DNA of 64,000 bases from Latrodectus hesperus. Taxonomy: Eukaryota; Arthropoda; Arachnida; Araneae; Theridiidae. The number at the start of each line of letters is the position of its first letter. Position 1 is the stretch's first letter. Made by a program: the position numbers and the translations under genes. The notes below the pieces were generated by a model, which worked only from the letters and a program-made list of their open reading frames with translations, was not told the DNA's origin and did no database searches. This document shows positions 52,261 to 64,000 of this stretch, piece after piece. The stretch covers positions 34,680,613-34,744,612 of the forward strand of contig CM075853.1 in assembly GCA_037975125.1 (NCBI GenBank), given 5' to 3'.

Positions 52261-53640
52261 CGTATCATCTACTTTCGCATATCGCTTCCTACGCGAAGTT
52301 GTATTTGCTAAAGAGTATCTGCAGTCAAATTGGGAATAGTGGAAGCAAGAAGAAGATTTTCAAAGCTAAAATTATTTCAAGTGAAAAAAATGGCTCAAGC
52401 TGTTTGGTCACTTCAAAGATAGCAACTTCCAGTCTGATCCAGATTGCTGTCTCGTATCATCTTTATTCGTCTATCGTGGCCTATGCGAAGTTGTATTTGC
52501 TAAAGAGTATCTGCAGTCAAATTGGGAATAGTGGAAGCAAGAAGAAGACTTTCAAAGCTAAAATTATTTCAAGTGAAAAAAATGGCTCAAGCTGTTTGGT
52601 CACTTCAAAGATAGCAACTTCCAGTCTGATCCAGATTGCTGTTCTAGTATCATTTTAGTCGTCTATCGTGGCCTATGCGAAGTTGTATTTGCTAAAGAGT
52701 ATCTGCAGTCAAATTGGAAATAGTGGAAGCAAGAAAAAGATTTTCAAAGCTAAAATTATTACAAGTGAAAAAAATGGCTCAAGCTGTTAGGCCACTTCAA
52801 AGATAATCACACAGCAACTTCCAGTCTGATCCAGATTGCTGTTCTCGTACCATTTTAGTCGTCTATCGTGGCCTATGCGAAGTTGTATTTGCTAAAGAGT
52901 ACCTGTGGTCAAATTGGGAATAGTGGAAGCAAGAAGAAGACTTTCAAAGCTAAAATTATTTCAAGTGAAAAAAATAGCTCAAGCTGTTTGGTCACTTCAA
53001 AGATAATCACATAGCAACTTCCAGTCTGATCCAGATTGCTGTTCTCGTATCATTTTAGTCGTCTATCGTGGCCTATGCGAAGTTGTATTTGCTAAAGAGT
53101 ATCTGCAGTCAAATTGGAAATAGTGGAAGCAAGAAAAAGATTTTCAAAGCTAAAATTATTACAAGTGAAAAAAATGGCTCAAGCTGTTAGGCCACTTCAA
53201 AGATAATCACACAGCAACTTCCAGTCTGATCCAGATTGCTGTTCTCGTACCATTTTAGTCGTCTATCGTGGCCTATGCGAAGTTGTATTTGCTAAAGAGT
53301 ACCTGCGGTCAAATTGGGAATAGTGGAAGCAAGAAGAAGACTTTCAAAGCTAAAATTATTTCAAGTGAAAAAAATAGCTCAAGCTGTTTGGTCACTTCAA
53401 AGATAATCACATAGCAACTTCCAGTCTGATCCAGATTGCTGTTCTCGTATCATTTTAGTCGTCTATCGTGGCCTATGCGAAGTTGTATTTGCTAAAGAGT
53501 ATCTGCAGTCAAATTGGAAATAGTGGAAGCAAGAAAAAGATTTTCAAAGCTAAAATTATTACAAGTGAAAAAAATGGCTCAAACTGTTAGGCCACTTCAA
53601 ATATAATCACACAGCAACTTCCAGTCTTATCCAGATTGTT
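52261..53640 (+). repeat. Seven-copy tandem array, unit 192-200 bp, derived from transposase
   Basis: Copies start at 52261, 52453, 52646, 52846, 53046, 53246 and 53446 (lengths about 192, 193, 200, 200, 200, 200, 195). Copies 1-2 lack an 8 bp piece (TAATCACA-type, after CTTCAAAGA) that 3-7 have. Copies 3, 5 and 7 share GGAAATAGTGG, GCAAGAAAAAGA, ATTATTACAAG and GTTAGGCCAC; copies 4 and 6 instead have GTACCTG, GGGAATAGTGG, GCAAGAAGAAGAC, AAAATAGCTC and GTTTGGTCAC. This is an alternating A-B-A-B-A pattern. In one frame the unit reads KEYLQSNWE...KKWLKLFGHFKDSNF, consistent with hAT transposase. The 134-codon frame at 52254-52658 exists only because the first unit is a multiple of three; it is in another register and is not a gene. 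Confidence 0.95.
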
Positions 53641-53815
53641 GAGTATGCCTTCTTCTTACTCTGGACATCTGCACCAGTAGAGAGTACTTTCTTGATGAAC
53701 AATGCATGGACTGTTGATGAATGTTTGACGGATTAACTTGCGAAGATTTTCATAACAAGATTAAAGCCAAAAAAGAGATTTTCTAGAAAAGTCCAGACCA
53801 ATTATACGTAATACA
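53628..53815 (+). pseudogene. hAT transposase C-terminal (dimerisation) fragment
   Basis: The frame reads VEYAFFLL, then TSAPVESTFLMNNAWTVDECLTD and a stop, then LAKIFITR. This follows the hAT C-terminal pattern in which a small-residue/PG-T-x-A-x-VER-x-FS-x-MN-x-x-WT-x-x-(K/R) block precedes a T(L/I)-K-A helix. The usual VER-x-FS reads VESTFL. It is short and interrupted by a stop, hence non-functional. The catalytic Asp/Glu residues lie further upstream in intact elements and are not present here. Confidence 0.65.
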
Positions 53816-54752
53816 TGTAAATATAGGTCAAATTTTTATTCCTCATTCAAAGTGATTCTTTTTATTTAAATAATTCATTATTAAAATGTCAGAAATAATA
53901 ATGTTAAGTGTATATCGTTATCATTTGTATATTATACTTTATTCCAGCGACGCTGGGTTTGAGGAGTTAGAATTAGAATTCTGGGGTCCCCCGGATAAAC
54001 ATTTCCAAAATCTGGCAAATTTAGGATAAGTAATTCCTAAAATCGAAAGTTCGTAAAAGACAAAAATAACTACGACACCTTAAAATTACTTTTTTTTATC
54101 TAATTTAAATACAATTATAAAATTATTTGCTATGCATTACATAAAAAAATCAAACTGAATAATTAAAAAGGATTTTTACTCTCAATTTATTGGGGAAAAT
54201 ATCTTTTGCAAATTAACTCATTTCTATTTCAAAACTAAAATTTTAAAAACACAATTCTTTTCCATGTAGAAAAGCATTTCCCTGTTGTTTTTCTCAAAAA
54301 TATCTGAATGATGTTAGCTTTTCAACTGCTTGTTTTGCAGACGATGGATATAAGCACTAAATCATATTCATTATCTTCCATATCTAAAAGTTATTTTTCA
54401 TTTTCAGTTAGTACGTTCTAAATCATTGAATCATTCAATAACGAACATGAACGAATTACGAGCAAATTACACATATCAAACCAGAATCAAAAAGTCCTGA
54501 GGTGAAATTTCGGGGAGAAGTAGGTCTTTTTCCGAAGTTCTTGAATGAGTTCAGTCAACATATTAATTTTTTTTTCTTTCTTCAGTTGCAGAGATGTATT
54601 TAATAATGCATGCTCAAAATAACTTGGATATTTGTTTTTTCTGCATCATCATCCCAAACATACATTCACAAGGGCATTGCGCATATAATGTTAATTTCAT
54701 GAGGCAATTCCAAAACATGATCATTTATTCCAAACGTATCTTGCTATACTTT
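53816..54752. other. Intergenic DNA with a GC-richer block
   Basis: 53940-54060 carries CCAGCGACGCTGG, GGGGTCCCCCGGATAAAC, then AAATCTGGC and TTCGTAAAAG words, which look like a hAT or pogo/Tigger terminus. The rest is AT-rich. The 76-codon frame at 54594-54824 runs into the SINE and is not a gene. Confidence 0.35.
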
Positions 54753-54767
54753 CACTTGAAACTATTG

Positions 54768-55036
54768 TCGTCTTTTGCCAGCAAGGCTGGAATTACGAGG
54801 TACCTGCTCCACGTTTTCAATTGAACCATATTTTGGTGTGGAGTCCGATTGCCTCAGTACACACATGTCATAGCTATCGGTTTATAGGGTAGGCAAGCAA
54901 TCACAACCCATTCATACAAGGAAAGGACAAAGAAGGTAGATAGAGACAGAAAGTATATCGATGCCCGAACCGGGATTCGAACCCATGACCTCCCTATCAG
55001 CAGTTAGGCAAACTGACCACTAGACAAGTTGGGTGG
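54768..55036 (-). mobile_element. tRNA-derived SINE, family B, full-length with 15 bp TSD (minus strand)
   Basis: The tRNA-like head on the minus strand (CCACCCAACTTGTCTAGTGG...) has an A-box-like TGTCTAGTGG and a perfect B box, GGTTCGAATCC (54973-54983 as its complement). A roughly 190 bp body follows. Perfect 15 bp duplications, CACTTGAAACTATTG, lie at 54753-54767 and 55037-55051, proving insertion by target-primed retrotransposition and a fairly recent date. Head and body differ from family A. Confidence 0.92.
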
Positions 55037-55502
55037 CACTTGAAACTATTGATACCATCAAATGAATGCAAATCCGGAGTTTAAATTAGGTCTGAGAAAT
55101 TTCACACTGATTTGCTTAAAAATATCTGTAGTGAATGATACCTGACACTGGTGCCTATTAATAGTTTAAAGACTACTCAGATAAATCACACTAGAATTTA
55201 TAGAAAATATTTTCTTTTACTTTCAATTTTAAATCAATTTTCGATTTTAGAATAGAAATGACTTTTTTTCATTACATTGATTAATTAATATTTAATATGC
55301 AGTTAATTATTCACATTTTAAAGGATTTACAGTTCTCCAAATAATAATAATGATCTAAATGTATCAAACATAAAATAAAATAAAAATTAATAAAGAATCA
55401 GATTATAATATAAACAAATTACGAAAAGTACATGAAAGAGATTTTCCAAAAATTTAGCTCGTGAATGGAAATTATCATTGCGTTATATATTATAATATTG
55501 AG

Positions 55503-55580
55503 TTAGGGACTACCCCTCCTAATTCGTAAAATTGCGAGTGTTCGTAAATTAAAGGCTCGTAAAATAAGTGTGTACTGTAT
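55503..55580 (-). mobile_element. Possible pogo/Tigger-like transposon end
   Basis: Read on the minus strand it starts CAGTACACACTTATTTTACG and has three TTTACGA words spaced about 17-20 bp apart, then AGGAGGGGTAGTCCC. CAGTA starts with internal repeated words are usual at pogo/Tigger ends. No matching partner end or transposase was found. Confidence 0.25.
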
Positions 55581-55832
55581 ATAAGTTTTTGAATTGTATA
55601 AATAGCAGCCTAATTATTTCAAAAATTTAACTCAAATTTATCTTTGTTAGTTTTGTTTTAAATATTAGAAGGATACTATTCATTTTAAATATTTCCTTCT
55701 AAATAACCAGCATTCAAAACATCAAAAAAATGTTAGAGAGTAAAAAGTTTGCAAAACTCTTTCTATATTTTATGGTATAAAACTTTTAATACATAAATTT
55801 GACATTTCTTAAAAATGTTAAATGATCTAAGT

Positions 55833-55869
55833 ATATTCCAATAATAAACTAAGTATATTATTGGAATAT
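55833..55869. repeat. Perfect 14 bp inverted repeat
   Basis: ATATTCCAATAATA at 55833-55846 and its exact complement at 55856-55869, with a 9 bp loop. The arm-plus-loop also contains a repeated CTAAGTATATT word. Function unknown. Confidence 0.6.
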
Positions 55870-56689
55870 CTAAGTTATTTTTTACATATTTGTTTCTCAT
55901 AAAAGATGATATGAAGTTATCTTTAACCAGTTAATAATTAAATACAATTCTATGAGATTTAACAACCCATAACACAAATGAAATTTTAAAAACTAGTGTA
56001 TTAAAATTATTGTTTTTATTTTTTATTATGTAGATGCGATGATCAAATAATTTAAACACATCAGATCAAAAATAATTTTATACTTTGTTTTTATAGAGAT
56101 TTTAAAATATTTCAAATACATTTTTTACAAGAGCTGCAAAATACATATTAAGTTTTTGAGTTTATTTCGTGACCTGTAATGTTATTTACTCATTAACCTC
56201 GTTAATGTTTCCTATGTTATACGTATGATTTATTATTTCACCAAAAAATTTAATTTACAAAAAATATTTAATTTTGAATGATTAATGTTAGGTGGTTTTA
56301 TCGTTTATTATATCAATTTTAAATAGGGCACATTTTTAAAAAACTTAACATTTGTATAAACGGCAATTAGGAACTTTAGATAAACATAGATTGGTTTAAA
56401 ACTTTAGTTTTAAGGAAAACTTTCACGAAACTTATTTTGAATAAAATATTTAGCAATTTTTTGTAAAACTTAGTTGCAGCTTTATTACACCGCAAATGAC
56501 ATATAAAGCATACATTTAAAAAAGAAAAAAATCAATCAGTATGGAATTTGGTTAATAATGAACAGAAGAAATATTAATCATAGCGTTGAAATAAATTATA
56601 ACATATTTCACGAATAAGAATGTTGAATCATTTATCTTCAGAAATGTCAAAATCAGATGAAAAATGCGCTAGAATAAAAGCGCAACAAT

Positions 56690-57440
56690 TTTATTGAAAC
56701 TTCGTTTTCACAGTGTCGATTCTGGAAAAGGAACAAAACATATACTTACACAGACAATTTACATAAACTGAAATACGGAGAAAATTTTGCTTTCTGGATC
56801 ACTCTTTTGGTTCACTTCGCTTTTTAATTTCAAGCTCAAAATTATTAATTTTTTTTATAAAACACATTTTTCTCATTTTATAGGTTTTATCAAACGAAGT
56901 AACAGAAGCTAAAGAAAGAAAAGTGGCCGAGGGATTATTATTTTCCCTTAGAAACGGCGTAATAAGCAATTATTTTGTTCGCTTGAATGCCAAATCCTCG
57001 CTTAATATGCAAATCCGAAAGCTCTGCAGGTGCTGTAGGGTTATCAGAATTTAAAAATGTGCCTCACTTTAAACTGAGATAACGATGGTTTAGAAAAGAA
57101 CATTGAAAATTTTAAAAGTTGATGAAACGAGCCTTCGTTTATTTTTCTCCTTTTTTTATTACTTCTAAGCTCCTTTCGTAAAAATTCTTCACTTTGACGA
57201 GCGTTTTCTCTGTGTAAAGCTTTATTAATTTTCTGCTGAAGGTAGCCGTTAAATTAATATCGTTCTTAAAAAAATAAAAAATTATACAAGGTTTCAAAAT
57301 GTCTCCCTCATTGCTATTTCTGGCATTAAATCGCCATTTTTTTGTCCGCGACACTTATTCAAGAAAAAAATTTTCGTCTTCTAAGATGAAGGTAATAAAA
57401 ATATCTTTTTCGAGGAAACAATGAAAGTGGAAAATAGTAG
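56690..57440. promoter_or_regulatory. GC-richer patch, candidate conserved non-coding element
   Basis: About 750 bp of mixed composition between AT-rich flanks, with no transposon motif and no convincing open frame (the 71-codon minus frame 57139-57354 has no family). It contains an octamer ATGCAAAT at 57007-57014. Such islands near developmental genes are often enhancers; here that is inference only. Confidence 0.25.
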
Positions 57441-57699
57441 CGATGCGGGCTCGTTTTTATTAGTAATGTGGTATAATAAAGTAAATATTAAAAGAGTGGA
57501 AAAATTGGATGTTCCAACTATGCTTGGAATGCTATTTTTTTCTAGTTTTAGAAATAGCTAAGCACGTAAAATACTTATTTATGTTATATTTCAGTAGGAA
57601 ATGGATGATAATTAATTTTAAATGATTAAAAATATTAATTAATAACAAGCTTGTCTTAAATTAAATTTATTTACATCGAACATCTTAAAAAAAGTTTCT
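57441..57699. other. AT-rich spacer
   Basis: Nothing recognised. Confidence 0.5.
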
Positions 57700-57714
57700 T
57701 TTGTTTTTGAAGTT

Positions 57715-57999
57715 TCTTTTATCCAATGGCGGGCACACAAGGGTGACTGAACCGTATACCACAACAAGGCCACTCATTTATCGTTACCCAGCGAGCACCT
57801 GTGAACAAGTCACGGAGGCGAGTAGCGTTATCCGCGCCATACCACCACAAACCCGTTTATAGGGCGGGCCACATTCATACATCACAGAAGAAAGAACAAA
57901 GAGAACAGTGAAGGAAACATCCATTCCAGAACCGGGATTCGAACCCGGGACCAACAGCTCAGGAGTCACGAACGCTAACCACTCAGCTAATCGGTCGGC
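57715..57999 (-). mobile_element. tRNA-derived SINE, family A, second copy with 15 bp TSD (minus strand)
   Basis: Same family as 24070-24368, inverted: GCCGACCGATTAGCTGAGTGG head, perfect B box GGTTCGAATCC (complement at 57935-57945), the same body (GTGATGTATGAATGTGGCCC and so on), ending ATTGGATAAAAGA. Perfect 15 bp duplications, TTTGTTTTTGAAGTT, lie at 57700-57714 and 58000-58014. Compared with the first copy it has many scattered substitutions and a few indels, so the two are old paralogues or come from different subfamilies. The 61-codon minus frame inside (57784-57969) is not a gene. Confidence 0.93.
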
Positions 58000-58014
58000 T
58001 TTGTTTTTGAAGTT

Positions 58015-60009
<1,995 letters not shown>

Positions 60010-60090
<81 letters not shown>
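60010..60090. repeat. (TA)n microsatellite, about 81 bp, one interruption
   Basis: TA run with a single G at 60076. Confidence 0.97.
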
Positions 60091-63000
60091 GAGGCAAATG
60101 CGGTTTTTTAATACTTTTAATATCCTTTTAACTAAAAATTCTTAAAAATGGAGCATATAAGCAATATTGCAAAATAAAATAACTTTGTTTGAAATTTTGA
60201 AATGCATTATTTTGTGTGATTACGTTTGCGAAGATTATATATTCACATTTACTATCACATTTTACATGAACGACTTCATGTCAACAACAATACTTTGATA
60301 TATATTACAGCAAGAAATATAATTTAATTAAAATATGAGTGAAATCGTATTTCTCTGATTTAATTAATATAATTCTTTGCAAATCATTTTTGATGAGTTA
60401 AATTTATTCTAATTTCAAAGGAGATTTAATAAAACAAGGTAATATAAACAACGTGAAGAATGAAATTAATTCACTAAAATTGTGTACATACTTGTTCTGA
60501 ATTTTTTTTAAATACGTTAATATAATTTTGATTGCAAATGTGTTTTTTTATGGAAAAACATCATTAAAAAATTCGAGAAGAGTAAACTATTTCAGTAAAA
60601 TTACAAGCCTACTTGTTTTTTGTATGCATTTTTTTTGATTAACTTCATCATGAATGCAATTTTTTTATATCAGAGAACTATATAAAGCTACTCAAAGAAT
60701 AAAAATACTGAATATTTAACTAAGATTATACAAACATACTAGTTTTAGTAAAATAAATAGTGTTTTTAAGAAAACACACATTTCATTCTTAGTCGGCTAA
60801 TATTTCTAGTTTTATATTTGTTAAGCAAATAAAGAGAGAGTACTCTAAAGTTTTTAATGAAATTAAAATGAATTTTATTAAATATTAAATTATTTTTCTT
60901 AACTATCTAAATTAAATTTGTAATAATTTGCACATTTCAACAATCTAAATATCTATAAATAACTTACAAATTGGAGTTGATATAAAATATTAATACAAAT
61001 ATAAAACCTTAGACATAATTAATATTCAATTATAAGAATCCAACATTTTTTAGAGACATATCAAACTATATCTCAAAATATTTCGAACTACATGAAAATA
61101 TAAGAATATATTTGGTGATAAAAATGTAAAAAAGTCGTTAACTCTCGTTAAAACAAAAATAGATGAAAGATTTACGCCAAATAATTGAATTTATTTTGAG
61201 GAATATTTTAAACATTACATTTCATGTCAGGGAACAGAATTGCAGTTATTGAATTGTTTGTTTCAGGTAACAATTTGATTACTGTGGCCATTACAGCACG
61301 AAAGTTTGTGGAAAAGCTATTTCGAAGATAAAAAGGGAAACAGTTATATTTATCTTTTGCAATCTTGTATCTTTTAACATAAAATATTTTTACTTTATTC
61401 AACATTCGATCCAAAAATCTAATTTATCATAGGCCTCAATATTTCGTAGTTGCAAAGTTCTGTTCACAAAGATAATTTTAAAACTAAGCACATATGGTTA
61501 AATTTAACTATAAAACTGAAAAAACTTAGCTATTCAAAGAAAAAATGACACACAGTATATATATATACATATCTATCTATCTATATATATATATATAATA
61601 AAAGAAAACCTGTTATCTATAAGTAGTTAGAAGCACATAATTTTAGTCTGGAATTCATTCATTTTCTTTATTTCCATACAAATACATAAATTACCATAAA
61701 TAAAAAAGCAATAAAAATAATGAAATTTACTGTAAAAGATTATTAAATTATTATTATTAAAAACAATGAAATGATTAAAATAACTAATAAATGTGATAAC
61801 TTTATTTGTAAATGGTACTACTATAATTAAATTGAAAATTTATTTGCTTCATTTTAATTTTGACTTGAAACATTTTTAATTTTGAAATAATTACTTATTT
61901 CAAAGGAAAATCCATATACTAGGATTTTCTTCAGAATATAATTATTTAAATTGGATTATACTGATGAAACTACAATTAAAAATTTCTAATGATGAAAACT
62001 TATGATTTCATGATCAGAAATTTCTATTGAATTATATCACTGGAATTTTGAGTTAATTCTATATTAGCTTACAAATATTAGATTTGATTTTCAAGGAATG
62101 AGAATCATTTACAGGTTTTTTTTCTATTTTTATAATATTTAATATTGTTGACATATATAGTTATTAATGAAAAGTATCACTGATTGCGAGTATCATTAAT
62201 AAAAGTATTTAAGAATGAATTTTTTCTTGGAACTCATTTCATTGCAGTTTTGTTACATTATATTACTTCAATTTTTGATTTGAAAGTACATGAAGGATAT
62301 AATAGTCTTCATTTTATGAATATAGGTATTAAATTTCACAATTTAAATTTAATTTATTTATAATTTTCATCTTTCTGGATTTCTTTTTATCTTCAATTTG
62401 TAAATGGAAAAATATTAAAAGATAATTGAAACCTTAATTCTAAATCGTATTTAATCATAGTTATTATCTTCGTGATGCTTAATTTAATATTCATAAATTT
62501 AATTATGAATATTAAAAAGATACTAATTTTGAAATAAGTTCTGATTTTTCCATAAAAAAAGTAGTCTGACATCATAATTTTTTTAATTTTTCTTTTAATA
62601 ATTCTAAGAATTTACTTATATGTGTATAAATATTTGATCTTTCAGACATGGCAATTCTAGGAGTAATTTCGTTTCCCAAATTAATTTCGGAATAATAAGA
62701 GATTTGAATAAATATGTGCATGCATTAAGAATTTACCTATATAATTTCAGCTATACACATCAAACTGATTAAATGTAGGAAATTTTGTCTGTTTTTTGAA
62801 AGGCTCAACTATTATTCAAAATAAGTTTAAAATATAATCCTTTAATAACTATCAAAAATTAAAAGTTTCTTAATCAGACTTCATTTTATGTTAAGTAATA
62901 TAGAAATACAACTATACGTATAAATAATTTTATTTTTAAGAAATAAAGATTAAAAAATGGTATTATTTATTTAGAATTTACAGAATCATGATGAAATAAA

Positions 63001-63159
63001 ATTCCATTCAAATTTAATGAAAAATGATACTTTAGAAAATACATTAATGTAATATCCCATGAAACTCAAAAATTACATAATGCAAATTCATGATATGTAC
63101 CATACTTTTCTTCACAAAACATTACAAATAAAATAAAATTACATTACAGATACTTATAG
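60091..63159. other. AT-rich intergenic DNA
   Basis: A compound (TA)/(TCTA) microsatellite lies at about 61555-61600. Nothing else was recognised. Confidence 0.5.
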
Positions 63160-64000
63160 AAATGTGATTCTTGTGAAATGTAAAAACATCTTCACTGGTA
63201 AAGCATTGCAAAGAGGAGATAATGAAGTTAAAGAAAGCGCTTTCGACGATAACACAGGAAAAAAAAACATTCGAGTGCTTTTCACATTTTCGCATCCTTC
63301 AGACCTCTATCAGCAAACGAATCTCGCACAAAACTTTTCCCTCCCTCTTTATCCGCCCTCACTTCTTCTACGAAGAGAACCCTCTCTCCCCTTATTTCGT
63401 CACGCAAGATCATTTACATTTTAAAAATAGTTTTCGAAAAGTTTTCCTCTCATTACTGCATTAAATTCGGGCAAACGACACCAAAGGTTAATTCATTCTG
63501 GGTGTTGAGGGGTTTGGGAGGGAGGTAAATGGAAAAGATTCGAATGGCCAGCTCCCTGGTATGCTGCCAACGACTCTTAAGAAGACAAATACATACAGGG
63601 ATTCCACCCCTTTTCTCCCTGCACTCAAACTTTTGGTCTAGTTCTGGAGGAGGGGGTCGGCGGTTTGAAGGGGAAATTGAGTTAAGAATCTCATCTTTTG
63701 AGGTCAAGCATGTGATTTGGAATGAAAAACGTGTATCACTGCGTCAGGGTAGAAGAAGGGGAAAAAATAATGATAATAAGAGAAGGAGTTTTGTGAATGC
63801 AGAAGGCCGAGATAAATCGTCCGTTTCATTGAGGCTGGTAAGGAGTCTCGGTGATTTATCTCGTGCAGACTTAACTCGTCTTTTAATAAATGATAAAGTT
63901 TCTTCCTCGCGGGGTTAGTTAAAGCTGAATTAATTTTTTCCTGAAATGCAGTTTCATTAGTGATAAATATTCAAAAGGGAAGGAAAACATTCTGTGAACA
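63160..64000. other. GC-richer island at the window edge
   Basis: From about 63200 the sequence becomes clearly less AT-rich up to the edge. Overlapping open frames exist on both strands (plus 63529-63918, 129 codons; minus 63453-63707, 84 codons), none with a recognisable domain; the plus frame is Arg/Ser-rich. The most likely reading is non-coding DNA (promoter, 5' UTR or enhancer) of a gene outside the window, where stop codons are rarer because of composition. Confidence 0.35.

Larger units (their letters stand above)
52111..53815 (+). mobile_element. hAT-like transposon relic containing an internal tandem array
   Basis: Left part (52111-52260): broken frames leading into LREVVFAKEYL, plausible for the helical region before the hAT C-terminal domain. 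Middle: seven tandem copies of one segment. Right part: a recognisable hAT dimerisation region. The last repeat copy continues in frame into that region (SSLIQIVEYAFFL), so array and terminal domain belong to one original transposase. No terminal inverted repeats were proven; GC-rich blocks near 52035 and 53950-53995 are candidate ends. Confidence 0.55.
55052..56689. other. AT-rich intergenic DNA
   Basis: Holds the possible transposon terminus and the hairpin listed separately. Confidence 0.5.

Noticed and set aside
52254..52658. 134-codon open frame with an internal 64-residue repeat, tempting as a novel repeat protein
   Set aside because: It exists only because the first unit is 192 bp (a multiple of three). 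Later units of 193 and 200 bp break it, and the transposase-like reading is in another frame.
52261..53640. CRISPR array
   Set aside because: Repeats are about 200 bp and contiguous with no unique spacers, in a eukaryotic transposon context.
63529..63918. 129-codon Arg/Ser-rich open frame as a gene
   Set aside because: The overlapping open frame on the other strand and the GC-richer composition explain it; no domain is visible. Kept only as a regulatory-island candidate.

Overview
The window is A+T-dominated eukaryotic DNA with long (TA)n microsatellites, tRNA-derived SINEs, several decayed Tc1/mariner copies, non-LTR and hAT transposon remains, and one clear host protein gene with no intron inside its coding sequence. 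This mix fits an arthropod. The styles of the Tc1 transposases and SINEs make an arachnid, probably a spider, the best guess; that is inference, not proof. Nothing looks prokaryotic: there are no operons, ribosome binding sites or CRISPR arrays.

Layout. 1-20 kb: gene-free AT-rich DNA with seven of the ten long (TA)n arrays, a minus-strand Tc1 relic (6.0-6.9 kb) and a small non-LTR relic (19.9-20.3 kb). 20-34 kb: a polypyrimidine minisatellite (22.6-23.1 kb), a SINE with target-site duplications (24.07 kb), a 5'-truncated non-LTR retrotransposon with a readable RNase H domain (25.1-26.4 kb), a possible Ty3/gypsy relic (29.6-30.4 kb), and a heavily broken Tc1 relic (32.8-33.7 kb) found only by piecing frames together. 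34-46 kb: a structurally complete Tc1 element with inverted ends (39.05-40.59 kb) next to a truncated SINE, another SINE (43.2 kb) and another Tc1 relic (43.8-44.9 kb).

46-50 kb: the one confident host gene, on the minus strand. It encodes a 515-residue single-pass membrane protein with a signal peptide, about a dozen leucine-rich repeats between cysteine caps, a transmembrane helix and a short tail. It most resembles the arthropod Capricious/Tartan cell-adhesion proteins. A splice acceptor lies just upstream of its start codon, so a 5' non-coding exon is expected; 49.8-50.35 kb is a candidate.

50-64 kb: the most unusual structure is at 52.26-53.64 kb. Seven tandem copies of a roughly 192-200 bp unit run directly into a recognisable hAT transposase C-terminal fragment, and the unit itself reads as the preceding part of the same transposase. 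Copies 3-7 alternate between two variants, suggesting 400 bp dimer amplification. Further right are two SINEs with 15 bp target duplications, more (TA)n, and two GC-richer patches (56.7-57.4 kb and 63.2-64.0 kb) that may be regulatory DNA. No gene-to-gene pathway is visible: the mobile elements are independent insertions of different ages around one developmental-type gene.
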